DNA from: Bryoerythrophyllum caledonicum
Taxonomy: Eukaryota > Streptophyta > Bryopsida > Pottiales > Pottiaceae
Assembly (NCBI GenBank): GCA_963971425.1
Contig: OZ020525.1
Span: forward strand, 14,390,187 to 14,454,186
Reading direction: 5' to 3'
DNA: 64,000 nt
The translations under genes and the position numbers were made by a program. Shown in pieces: positions 32,670 to 44,650 of this stretch. The notes under the pieces are model-generated. The model worked only from the letters and a program-made list of their open reading frames with translations, did no database searches and was not told the DNA's origin. Within the stretch, counting starts at the first letter, position 1. Each line of letters starts with the position of its first letter.

Positions 32670-33793
32670 CTCATTTAGTGGTCGGCGTGAAGAAAGTGTT
32701 TGTTTTGTTCTCGTCACTATATTGGTGTCTACAAGACATTGAGGAAAAGTGTAGGAGAATTACTGCTCTCTTGCGAGGGTAGACCAATGAAGAGGGGAGG
32801 TGTTACCTACTACGTCTTGTTTGTTGGGGGTGATTGGAATGGCTATAGGGTGGTGAGTAATTACTTGGGGTTTTCATATATTCACGGTGTGGAAGAGGAT
32901 TTATAATGTGATGGCGTAAGCGTTGTATGTATGTGTCTACATGGGGGGTTGTATGTTGGCGGGAGTGGTTGGTTGTTTTTGATGCGTCGTTTGTGAGGTA
33001 GTATGGACATGGCGTGATGTGTAGCGATGGTGTTGATAGTGTGGAAGGTGCGGCGGATTGTGGTGAGCGGGATTTTAAATTTGTCAAACAGCGTTTCTGA
33101 TTGGTGGTATATGGGTTGAAGCACAGACAACTTTGAAGCACATGTACCCCTATATGATGATGATAGGGTCAACTTTCTATCCATTGTTTGTAAGGTTGTC
33201 GATTGGTGGCTAGTATTTGTTAGTTTTGTTTAATATTGTTTGGATCAAAAATCGAACATTTCAATATGTAAATTCAATAAATTGGATAGTTAATTTAGGA
33301 TCGATGGCAGTTGGGAGGGGGGCGTTGCACCGGAGTCCATGGACACATAGATTATCAAGCTTAAATCTAGCGTTATATTGGCAGCGGGGGAGGTGGCATA
33401 TTCAATGTAGAAGCCAATTTGAGACTATATTTTCTTGGGGGTGTTTGCTGAATGTGCCAGCATTCATGAGAATGTAGCATCAAGACTTAATAAACAAAAC
33501 AAACATCTTTCTGAGTTCCGTCAAGGCTTTATTGTGTTGTTTAGTGATTAGGCCATGAATGTGGGGGTGTTGGCATTTAAAAAGGACATTGAGCTAGGTG
33601 TTAGGGTCGGTGGAGTTACATTTCTGCTTGTTCGTTTCTCGTTATGTTGGAGTAGACTTTCACTTTAATAGTGTAGTTGGTTGTGTTCCATGTAGTAGTA
33701 GATTTATGAAAGAGGTGAGGAGGATGCAATCTAGGTGGTTGTTGTGGGTAGTCCGGTCTTAAATATGTGTGTTGATGAGGTATAGTATGTTAA
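32670..33793 (-). mobile_element. old dual-endonuclease retroelement 'host' copy, 3' part
   Basis: The tail block (GGTCGGCGTGAAGAAAGTG, CTTGCGAGGGTAGACC) at 32677-32790 is followed on the minus strand by decayed restriction-like endonuclease (about 32880-33300), zinc-knuckle and post-RNase H sequence, and part of RNase H up to TTAA at 33790. The RNase H sequence continues exactly at 48474, on the other side of the TTAA-flanked insertion. Many frame breaks mark it as the oldest copy. Confidence 0.85.
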
Positions 33794-33910
33794 TCCCTAA
33801 AGGCCCAAGTGTCCCTTGGGGGGACGATTTTGATTTTGGACAAGTTCCTAAATTTTTTATTTTTTATTTTTTAAAACTCTTATAATAGATTTTCCCTGAT
33901 AAGAACTCCA

Positions 33911-33917
<7 letters not shown>

Positions 33918-33982
<65 letters not shown>
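33918..33982. repeat. (AT)n microsatellite
   Basis: About 32 uninterrupted AT units inside the left arm of the TTAA-flanked element. Confidence 0.95.
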
Positions 33983-33984
<2 letters not shown>

Positions 33985-34605
33985 CATTTTTTAATTTTTA
34001 ATTTTTTAATTTTTTGGGGGGATTCATGGTTTGAAAAATAGTACCATTCAAATTTAATAACGGGGAATCAGGTCAGCTCCAAAATTTTGCTAGAAGTCTC
34101 TATTGACATTGAGATTTTCCATACATGTAGAGAATATAACCTTCTATGTAGATGACAAAAAATATCTTGTCTTTATTGTTAAAAAACATTTTAACTCAAG
34201 TCAAACATTTTACACATTTTGGGCAAGCAAGGAAACAAACTTCATCTTTTCTACATAAAACCTAGAGATCTTCATATTTTTCACTTTTTATTTTCTCTAC
34301 AACAATATGTGGTGTAAAACTTCTTATTGACTGTTTAGATTGTCATTCTAAAACATAATAAATTCTCAAAAAAATAAATCATGAATTGACAATTTTTATA
34401 CCTCCACTCCTTGCACACTTGTTTTAAATATGCTACACCCCTTCTCTACCTCTAAAAATTGGTGAATATGGAACTAATATCATACTTAACACATTGGTAA
34501 AAGATTTAGACCTGGTATAGTGCAAAAATTTGATACCAAGTGAAGTCAAAGTCTGCTGATCCACTCAACACAGGGAAGGAAATGAACCATTTTCTTGACT
34601 TCAAG

Positions 34606-34770
34606 AAGAAGAAGAAGAACGCCGGTCTCCGAAGGGGGCCGGCGTGAGTAAAGTGTCCGTTCATTCCACCACTAAGTCCATGCCCACCGGGCATGGGTTA
34701 GTAGTATGGACTACTTCCCCTTTTCGAGGGTAGACACTATGTAACCAGTAACCAATAGCGAGAACAGAGG
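34606..34770 (-). other. 3' UTR of copy C: terminal hairpin and (TTC)n tail
   Basis: The hairpin at 34620-34644 (CGCCGGTCTCC gaa GGGGGCCGGCG on plus) is adjacent to (GAA)5. The block GAGTAAAGTGTCCGTTC...TTTCGAGGGTAGACACTATGTAACC is shared by all seven copies in the window. A conserved 3' structure followed by a short repeat is typical of LINEs whose reverse transcriptase recognises the RNA 3' end. Confidence 0.8.
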
Positions 34771-34879
34771 ACCAAGGTCCCAAAAAGTCTCCAAAAGAGG
34801 GAGGCCGTGTATGGTGAGATGTAAGTGTAAGTCTATGGCGGGGGGTTTGAAGCGTCACGGAGAGGTTGGTTGTTTTCAA

Positions 34880-37800
34880 GTTTTCGTTTATATAGGAGTA
34901 TCAACATAGCATGTTGAATTGCAATAATGTTAATATTTGAAAAAGTGGTTTTGATTGAAGTGATGGGGATTTTAAATGTTTCTTCAAGGGTTGTCATTGA
35001 GGGAATGAAGGTGGTGGCTCTAGCACCCGTGGTGATGACAATGAGGGGGTCTACTTTCCATCCTAGTGCTTGAATATCGTCAAGTAGTGGTTGGTATTTG
35101 TTTGTTTTGTTTGCAATAGTGTCCGGGGAGAATCTATCATTGCAATATGTGAATTCAATGAACTAAATAGTGAAACTAGGGTCTATGTGGTTTGGTGGGG
35201 GGTCTTTGTATGATAGTCCTCTAACACATAGTATATCCAGTTTGAATCTTGTATTACAGTGGCATCGTTGAGTGCAACATATGCATGGTAATAGCCATGG
35301 AGGGACCGTATTTTCTTGTGGGTTGTCATTAAAGGTTCCTGCATTCATGAGAATGAAGCACCAAGATTTGATTGATGATACAAGTAGTTTGCGAATAGCC
35401 CATACGGCTTTGTTGTGTCTTTTGACAATTAGTGAGTGTATATGGGGGTTTTGGCACTTGAGCAAGACATGTAGCCATGTGTCCGGGTCCGTGGTGTTGC
35501 AAATTGGACATGTTATTGTAGGAAATCTTTCTATTCCGAATAAGAGTTGTTTTCGGGCATTTCCCATGTATAGTCCGGTGCGGAATTTGATTAGGCACGT
35601 GATTTGTCGATCCGTAATTATGGGGTTTTTCCAAAAATTGTTGGACAGTGCGTTGTGAATATTTGGGTTGCTGGTCCATTTATCAATATTGGGGAAGTTT
35701 TCTGTAAGTTTTACCTGGTTATTTACAAGATCATGTTTTTTGAGGTATTTGTCAAGGAATTGTATGGGGCCTTTATCGGGGGTTTCGCCCATAGAAGGCC
35801 ATTCATATCTATGAAAGTAATATGGGGTGCCATGGGCGTGTTCGTGAGGGTGTTCGGCATTCTTGTGGGTTTTTTCTCTTCCATCCTTTGCTAATTTGTC
35901 GACTTGTTCATTGCCGTTGATATTAGCATGAGCTTAGACTTTGTGGAGTGTAGTAATTTGTGTGCAATTTTGGAGCATTACAACCATCGATGTGAGGATA
36001 GTTTTGTCTGGGTGATTGTTGTGTAAAGTACGGTGTTTTAAGCGTGTATTATGGAGATATAGTACATTTATGCAGTATGTAAACATGTGAGCTGGTTCAT
36101 TTGGGTATTGAGAGGTGATTATCCTAAGGGTTTTGTGTATAGCCATCATTTCGGCTCTAAGAATATTTTGGAGTCCATGTAGTCTTTTGCCTAATTTAAT
36201 TTGTTTGGTTGAATTGTATATCCCATAACCGGCTTTTTCTCTGTGCTAGTGGCCCGAGCTTACTTCGGTTGGTTCTTTAAAGGAGCCGTCAATATAGTAA
36301 CTAAAGTTGGGATCAAATTTAAGGATGGTATTGATTTGGTAGCTGGTACTGCGAAGATAGTTGTGTGGGGGGTTTTAGACCATTTTTTGTTACGGTTTAC
36401 ACGGATTGGAATAGGTGTGGGAGGGGCAATTGCGGTGTATACCTTGTTAATGTTTAGATTTTTTGCTATCAAAGTGAGATGTTTGAGGTTTTCTAGAGTA
36501 CCTATCTCTCGGGTTTGGTGATGTATACATAAAATACGTAGGGTTGCTGGTTCAAGGCAGGGTGTTCGTATTTGTGGTGGTATAGTGGGTTCTTTGTAGG
36601 TCATAGAGTCCAGTTCAAATAGTACTATGATGTGAGAGTCCGGGAATGGGCATAAATGTGGGTTAGAGTTCTGGTACCAATGAGTGTCTGGAGTAATAGT
36701 AATGGTGATGTTGTGGTTGGGATCATTGTTTGCCGCTAGGCGTGCCCTATGTGTTGCTTGTTGTGTTTCTTTTTCGTTGTAAGGGTGTGCAAGGCCTATT
36801 CCACACCATCTATAATCAAAAGTTTTACCAAGAGAACCAAAAATCTTATCATGTTCGAATGGAGAGTAGAATTTTGAGATTTTTGTAGAGCATGTGACGG
36901 GGGATGAGAAGTATGAATGTGTGATATTTAGAGATGTAATAAGGTAGTCTAAGATAGGATCGGGTAGTGTGCAGTGTGCATTTTTAAGAGGGTCATTTTT
37001 GGGTATTCGGTATTTATATCTTTGGTATAGCCAAACAATTTCGGTTTCAAATGTTTGGGGTATTGGTTCAATGTTAATGGGGGTTTGTAATGCATTGTGA
37101 TATTGGTTCCACAACCATTGTAGTCTAGCAAGTGGTATGGTTATTAGATGTCTACCATTATTTTCGTATATGCGGGCATTATCTTGTTGTATTTTGATTG
37201 TATTTGTTTGTGCGAGGATGTCCGTTTCGGGGTTGCATTCGGTTGTAAAGATGTGAAGGAGGGGGATACTGATAGGTGGCGTGACAAATCTTCTGTCTCA
37301 AGGTTGTGCTTGGGGGTGGTGTAATTGTAAGGTGTTCGAGTAATAACTGTTTTGGGTTCTAAGGTAATATTGTGAGAGGATTTCGTTGTTTTGTAAGGAA
37401 GCATTTGGGTTGTGCCAAGGGAAAAGATTTCTTTGCGGGAGCCATTTGGTGTAGGTGGTGTTATTGTGGGACCAATGGCACACGTATGACGTGTATTGTT
37501 TGCTTATGTTGTTAGAGTCAATGTATTTTCTATGTTTGTGTGCGGTTATGTTGTTTATTGGGTGCATGGAAGGATTTTTTAATATATGTGGTGGGGGGGC
37601 ATATGGTCGTGAATGTGGCGGATTTGGCGAGGTTAATGGGAGGTTGATGTTGGGGTGGGTGTCATTTTGACCAATGATGTACGGGTCTTTGAGTGTGTAA
37701 GGTGGGGCGTGGGTGGTGCAAGGGTTCGGGCATATAGGGAGGCATGGCGGTTGACAAAATAATTGTTTAGCAATATTTAGTGCATTTTTTATTAATTTGT

Positions 37801-39514
37801 GGGGGGTACCGTTGAATGTTTTGTAGCTCTTGTCGTCCATAAGGTGTGTTCCATTTGGTAGTGTGATTTGTTTTAGATCAGTAATGTTTGCTGAGAAAAG
37901 TTTTTGTAGGAGTTTGGCGGATAATTGTTGGTCAAGTCTAGGGAGGTCATGTATTTCATTTGCCCAATTTTGTTCAAGTGGCGTGGGGCCTAGTAGGAAA
38001 TCTTCTAGTGTGCTTTTTAGAAATGTTTGGCCTTCTCTTTTAAGTAGAAAAAGTGTGCGGGTAATGGGAGACCCAAGGCAATCCGATTTTTTAAGTCTTT
38101 GGAGGTATTGTGCTCCTCCATAAATGGCAAGGATGTGCCGAAGGAGTCCATTGTAAATTAGTCCTAGTCGTCCCTTGTTGTTAAGTGCATTTTGGAGTTG
38201 TTCTCCAATGCAACGTAGATAGGCATTTTTAAGGGAAAAAGCTTCTAATCCGAATAGTTGGTGGGGGAGTTGTGATATGACATTAGGCGTGCATTTAGGG
38301 AGTGCGCATACTTTCTTTTGTATGGCTATGATTTTTTTTTATCAAGTTTGTTTATGGCTAGCATGGAATAGGGGACCGCATAAAAACTATATGAAGTACC
38401 CGGTCGTATGACGGTATCAATCATTTTTATTTTTTGTTGCAATGTAGTCGGACATAGTGTAAGTTCATTACATTGTTTAATAAGTTTTGTAGTGGTAGCG
38501 TGAATTTGAATTTTCCATTTTAACGATGGGACTAGGTTTATTCCAAGGTATATGTAAGGTTGGTTTTGGTTGAGAACCGGAATTGGTTGGTTACAATAGT
38601 GGATATTGGTAGCTTGGATAAGGGCTTCGAAGGCGGTCCGGTTTATTTTGGATTTGTTAGGGCATCTATGTTTCGGCACATTTTTGGACCCCAAGTTCCA
38701 TCCCGGTCCATAGACAAAATTTGTCTATTTTGTCTAATTGAATTTGGAGTGATTTAAGACGTCCAGAGATGGCCGCTAGATCGTCGGCATATGCGGCCGA
38801 GTTTATGGTTACTTTTGAGGTGCCAAATGTGTATCCATTATTACCTCTTTGAAGCCATCTCAATAGAGGTTCTAGAAAAATATTAAAGAGGTATGGGCTC
38901 AATGTATCGCCTTGGATGGTACCACGTTGGATGGGGATAGGGCGTGTGTTACCAAAGAATTCTCCTGTATATGTAGTGGTAGATTGGGAGTATATATTAC
39001 CAACCAGTGTGACTACGTCTTCCGGGTACCCAAGATCGCTCATAATGGCTAGCAATCAAGGATGGTCAATGGATCCGAATGCATTTTTGAAGTCAATGTA
39101 GAGTATATAAATGTCTTTATTAGTGAATTTTGCATCCTCAAGAGCGGCAATGAGGGTTTGTAGTTGCCGTGTGGTACTTCTCTCGGCTCTAAACCCTTCT
39201 TGGCTTTCGTGTAATATTTGGTGTTTTTCCCCGTAGGTCGATAATATTGATGTTAGTGTGTTAGTATATAATTTGTAAATGGTGTTAGCTAAGGCAATCG
39301 GTCGATGGTTAGGTAGCACGGATGGGTTGCCTTTCTTGTATGATAAGATTGTTAAGCTTGTTTTCCAAGATGTGAGAATGGATTTTTGTTTGTAACAATG
39401 AAGGAAGAATAATGATAGAATGTCATGGAATCTAGGGGGCATATTTTTTAGGATTGAGTTAGGTATATGGTCCGGGCTGGGGGCTTTGTTGGTTCCCAAA
39501 TTTTTTAGGCACAT
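34880..39514 (-). pseudogene. ORF2 of copy C, reverse transcriptase to restriction-like endonuclease (broken)
   Basis: Successive blocks on the minus strand: RT fingers 39514-39056 (GTNKAPSPDHIPNSILKN, HRPIALANTIYKL), palm 39055-38666 (GTIQGDTLSPYLF and catalytic YADDLAAI at 38780-38791), thumb and linker, chromodomain-like segment near 37450-37540 (YVCHWSHNNTTYTKWLPQRN), uncharacterised domain 37114-36500, RNase H 36250-35900 (ILRAEMMAIHKTLR retains the catalytic Glu), CCHC 35550-35450 (CPICNTTDPDTWLHVLLKC), and restriction-like endonuclease 35250-34900 (YNDRF-type core, KVDPLIVITTGARATTF). A TAG at 35160-35162 and several frameshifts interrupt it. Confidence 0.85.
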
Positions 39515-40637
39515 GTTATAAGTGTCTCTGTTATAATATGTGTAGAGAGGTGTTATTGGTTCGCCTCTTTTATCAATGGTAAATCTATCCAGATCATGCC
39601 ACGGGAGTTGCCTAACTCCGCACGTGCATGTTGATGTATGTTGTGGTTGGAAGTGACATGGGGGGTGGATGGTCTATTGTTTATGGATTGTTGAAAATGT
39701 ATTTCGTTTGCAATGTCCTCTGGGCTGGTTAGAATGTTATTGTTTTGATCTAAAATGCAGTCCAGTGGCAGGTTTGTATTATTTTAAAAGACTTTTCTAT
39801 TAATCTTTGTTGGGCTAGTTTCGTTTAATTGACGATATTTAGAGATGGCTTTTTTGACACATTCTCTTGTATATTCTGTAGTAATTTTCCGAGCTTCTTT
39901 GTTGGCATCTTTTGCAATGGTTGCAATGTCTTTTAGCCAGTCTTCGTGAGGGGTGTTGGGTGGTGGTACTTGTGGGATTTGCGGGTGGTGGAGATTTTGT
40001 AGTTTGGAGAGTATTGGGTGAGTTCGCCAATTTTGGTTAGTTTTAGCAATATAGATTGTTTTACAAATAGTGCGGTATGTGACAAGATGTTGTTTCCATT
40101 TTTTAGCTAATTTTCTTGGGAGATACCCACCTTGTTTTGAGGTTCTAGTAGTGAGTTGTGGAATCGGGGGCGCTTTACAAGTCTTTTCTAATGTAGTAGA
40201 AATTTCATTAATAAGTTTGTCAAGAGTCGTGCAAGCTTCTTGCCATTGTATGTGTGCGAGGTGTTGATGGTTAGAAAGAGTATCTGTAAGGGAGTCTATT
40301 TGTAGTGAGTTTTTTTCAAAGAATGATGTATTAAAGTTATCGAGGTTTTCTTTTGGGATAGGGTTTAATATTTTAATAACATTTGAGTTGATGGCTGTGG
40401 GAGGTCTACTTATAAGGGTGTTATGAGGTATGTTGAGTTGGATTGGGAAGTGGTCCGAGTTTAAGTTGGTTGTGGTATTGGTGATAGATGTATATTGGGT
40501 ATGGTTAGGTGTTTTAATATAAAATCCGTCAATTAGGCTAGTGTGTGTGTAATTAAGTCCACCTTGACGAGAGTATTGTGTATTGGTTGGGATTAAAAAT
40601 AATTCTAGGTTATCCGTATAATTATGCCATTGATAGT

Positions 40638-41840
40638 CTATATCAAGTGGGGGGTAAAGATCTTTCCGTTTTGTCGTCCAATAAGGGCGATATCTCGGTT
40701 AAAGTCTCCGCAAAGTATTATTGTATGGTTAGTGTGTATATTTATTTGTGAAGTGATGGAATTTTGGATCTCCGGAATAAGCCTAGAGTCTTCTATGTGT
40801 GAGGGCATGTATAGATGAAGAATGAGCCAAGGTTGGAGGGGTCGGTTAGTAATTTCAATAATTTGGAGATATGGTGATATATTAGCCGGGGTGGGGATTT
40901 TAGTAATATTCCCGGGGAAGGCATATGATTGGTGTATGAGCATGAGTAGACCTCCTCTTGCCGGTGTATATGGCCTTCGTTGTTGGATGCATCGTGTGAG
41001 AGAATGAGTGTTATTAAATATAAGTTTATAATCGAGGAATGTTTTTTGGATGTATTTTGTGGATTTAGTAGCGGTTAGTTTAGTTTCTTGTATGGCAATT
41101 ATGGCGGGCGGAGTGTTGGTGTGGGCGGTTAGATTGTGGATGCATGGTAAGGCGCTGTTTAGCGTTGAGGCGTTCCATGTAGTTATATATGTATTTCTAT
41201 CGTCTATATTTTCTTGGTTACAAAGTGGAGGGGAGATGTGGGCGGGTGTTGGGGTGGGGTGTGTGTAAGCATGAATTGGTTCGAAACATCTAAGAGCTTC
41301 AAGGATAAGATTGTGCGGGAAGTAGGGAAATTTTAGTTGTAGTTCATCGAGGAAAGGGGGTGGGGTTTGGCTATGAATAAAGTTGTATAGGTCTTTATTT
41401 AGAGAGGTTTTGTGTTCAAAAAGGTGTTGGTTTTCTTCTAGGAATTTGGTGTATGGGTGAAGTGAATCTATATGTCTTTCAGGGGGATTATGTAGGGAGG
41501 ATAGGGTATTTAGTAATATATTTGTCCAATGTGTTGGGTTTATGTTGGTAGAATGTTGGTTGATGATATTATTGCATTTGTCTATTGATGGGTGGAGGGT
41601 GGTAATTATGGCGAATAAGATATGTGTGGATGGATGGTTGTTTTTTTGGTATATGTAGCGAGAGATGTTGGGGTAGAGGATGGAGTAATTTTGGTGAAGT
41701 ATATGATTGTTTTTTAGAAGTGGTGCAAAGGAAGATGCTAGGTGTTGATATTTGGGGTGGAGTTTTATAGTATTCGGAATAAAATATATTTTTGATAATC
41801 TTTTGTGTGTTTTTGGATGGTTGTGGAAGACATTTGGCAT
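40638..41840 (-). pseudogene. ORF2 of copy C, N-terminal part with apurinic-type endonuclease (truncated frame)
   Basis: 400 residues open before a frameshift. Residues about 1-205 are an unrecognised N-terminal region conserved with copy E (HPYTKFLEENQ, LRCFEPI). The exonuclease/endonuclease/phosphatase fold follows: TTWNASTLNSA, IIAIQETKLTATKSTKYI, PARGGLLMLIHQSYAFPG, ILCGDFNRDIALIGR. The metal-binding Asn, Glu and Asp-Asn motifs are present. The remaining motifs and the linker to RT run on to 39.5 kb in broken frames. Confidence 0.85.
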
Positions 41841-42063
41841 TAGGCCGGGGTTAGTTTCTATGTCTCCGCAGAGTATAATTACTAGTTTGTAGTGAGTAAT
41901 GTTTATGGCTATTAGAGGGAAGGGTGAGGAGTGTTGTTGTTGTTGTTGATGATGTTGTTGTTGTTTTTGTTGTTTTGTTCTTTTGTTGTTTTTGTATTTT
42001 CTTTTCTTTTTGTGTTTTCTTTTCTTTTTGTGTTTTCTTTTCTTTTTGTGTTTTCTTTTTCTT

Positions 42064-42792
<729 letters not shown>

Positions 42793-43062
42793 GTTGTTGT
42801 CTTTGTTGTCTTTGGTTTTGTTATTATTTTTTATTCTTTTGTTATTATACATTGTAGTATATAAATATACTATGATATTTTATTTTTCTTTTATATATAT
42901 TTTTAAATATTTTTTGGTATTTAATATGTATTTTAGTATATAAATATACTATGATATATTTTTCTTTTCTTTCATATATATTTTTAAATATTTTTGGTAT
43001 TTAATATGTATTTTAGTATATATATACTATATTGTACTTGGTTGTAGCGTTGTTTGACGCTA

Positions 43063-44650
43063 TTAGTTTGACGTGTCCATCTTGCTTTCAATGGCACGTT
43101 GCTCTCGTTCCGATGCTTGTGTTTCCGCCGCCATGATGGTTGTAATGAGTTGGGACCTAAGAGTTGACATTTCCCCCCTTAGGGATTTTACTGTGTTTGC
43201 TTGCATCAAGTCCGCATATTGTTTTGCCTCCTCCACGATTTCCCCTTTCATGGTCTTCATTTCTCTCCTGAGTTGTTGTAGGGTGACTCCATTGCTCTTG
43301 TTTGGGCCATTTTCCATGGCAATTACTGCATTTGCTACGGCCGAGTTTACGTCTATGAAACCTACTCTAGTTAATTCATCCACACTTGGTTTGTTACTGC
43401 CATCCAAACTTTTAGGGTGTGGGGTAAACATTATGTACTTACGATGGAGTTTCTTATTCTGTCTAACATACTTCTTGTACACCGCTGCATTTAAGCACTC
43501 GATGTTGCAAGTCCCAACATGCCAACCATGTTCGAGTTTGAAGAATGTATCGACCACATTCTCTTCCCCGAGTATAGATTTTATACCATCCGCTAGTTCT
43601 TTTTCACTTTTTGTTTTATTGAGGATTTTTGCAATGAGAATTTGGCAATTCTTTTTTGCAATCTCATCCTCATCCATCTTCCGGGTTGCAAAGACTGGTG
43701 CAAAGATCTCATAATCAAATGAGATTTTGTAGTCTTATACTTTGGCCGCTTGCACCGGGGAAGGGGTTTTGACCCAAGCAAATTCAAAAAATACTTTTTT
43801 TTCTACCCCTGTTACTTCGAAGTCAAAGCCTCTCGCAAAGCTATCTCTTACAATTTCCGCGTGCAAATCATGTGATTCTTTATTGACAAGGCTAGGACCG
43901 GATATTTTTACTAAGAGAAGGTGTGAGAAAGCTAAGGCCTCGTATGTTTTGCATACTTTACCTTTGAGCAGAATCCCTTCATCCAAGATGAGGATGAAGG
44001 GTCTCAATCCTTGCAACAGCTCCTTTCCATCTTTTTTTAGGGTTTTTTAGATGAAGTTTGATAACACCATTCCATTTCTCGGTTTGGTGATAGCAAAAGA
44101 TTGCTATTGGTTCACCAATCCGAGTACCAAGAGGAATCTCCATGTTTCTCAGCCTTGTTTTTATCATTTCTAGTATGACCTCTTTTGTCCATGTTTGATC
44201 ACCAAGTTCAAAGTGTATTGACACTTGGTAATCTACGGCAAATCCTTCTCCATCCACCTCAACTTCACTGGGAAGTTGGGTGAGATTGAAGTGATTCCCA
44301 GCCTTTCCATCAGCCCTTTTGAGTGGCCATTCCTCTTGATGGACAAATGGGTATGCATGCATTGCACCATAACTTTCAGCTGCCTCTTTAGGGTTAAGAC
44401 CGTATTTTAACAATTCCTCTATGGCAACAATGGGTATTTTTGGACTGCCCCAATTTTTTGCGAGAGTATTCATTGTGTTGAAGCTCAACCACTACTCGGT
44501 GTGGGGTAAACTTGTTGCCTTCACCTTTTTCTGGGAGGTACTTGCAACTACTAACGCATTTTGGGATACACTTACGGCACATGAGTTTTCCTCAGCTGCT
44601 TCTACAAACAATCTCTTAGAGGGCGTCGTCATAGTTTGGAGTTGAGCCAT
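43063..44650 (-). pseudogene. ORF1 of copy C (RNA-binding-like protein, broken)
   Basis: Starts MAQLQTMTTPSKRLF at 44650 and ends ESKMDTSN at 43063, with at least three frame changes. It contains EPIAIFCYHQTEKWNGVIKLHL, PFILILDEGILLKGKVCKTY and GTCNIECLNAAVYKKYVRQN, all conserved in copy E. The C-terminal 80 residues form a coiled coil (REMKTMKGEIVEEAKQYADL). A fold of beta strands followed by a coiled coil would suit a LINE ORF1 nucleic-acid chaperone, but I recognise no named domain. Confidence 0.7.
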
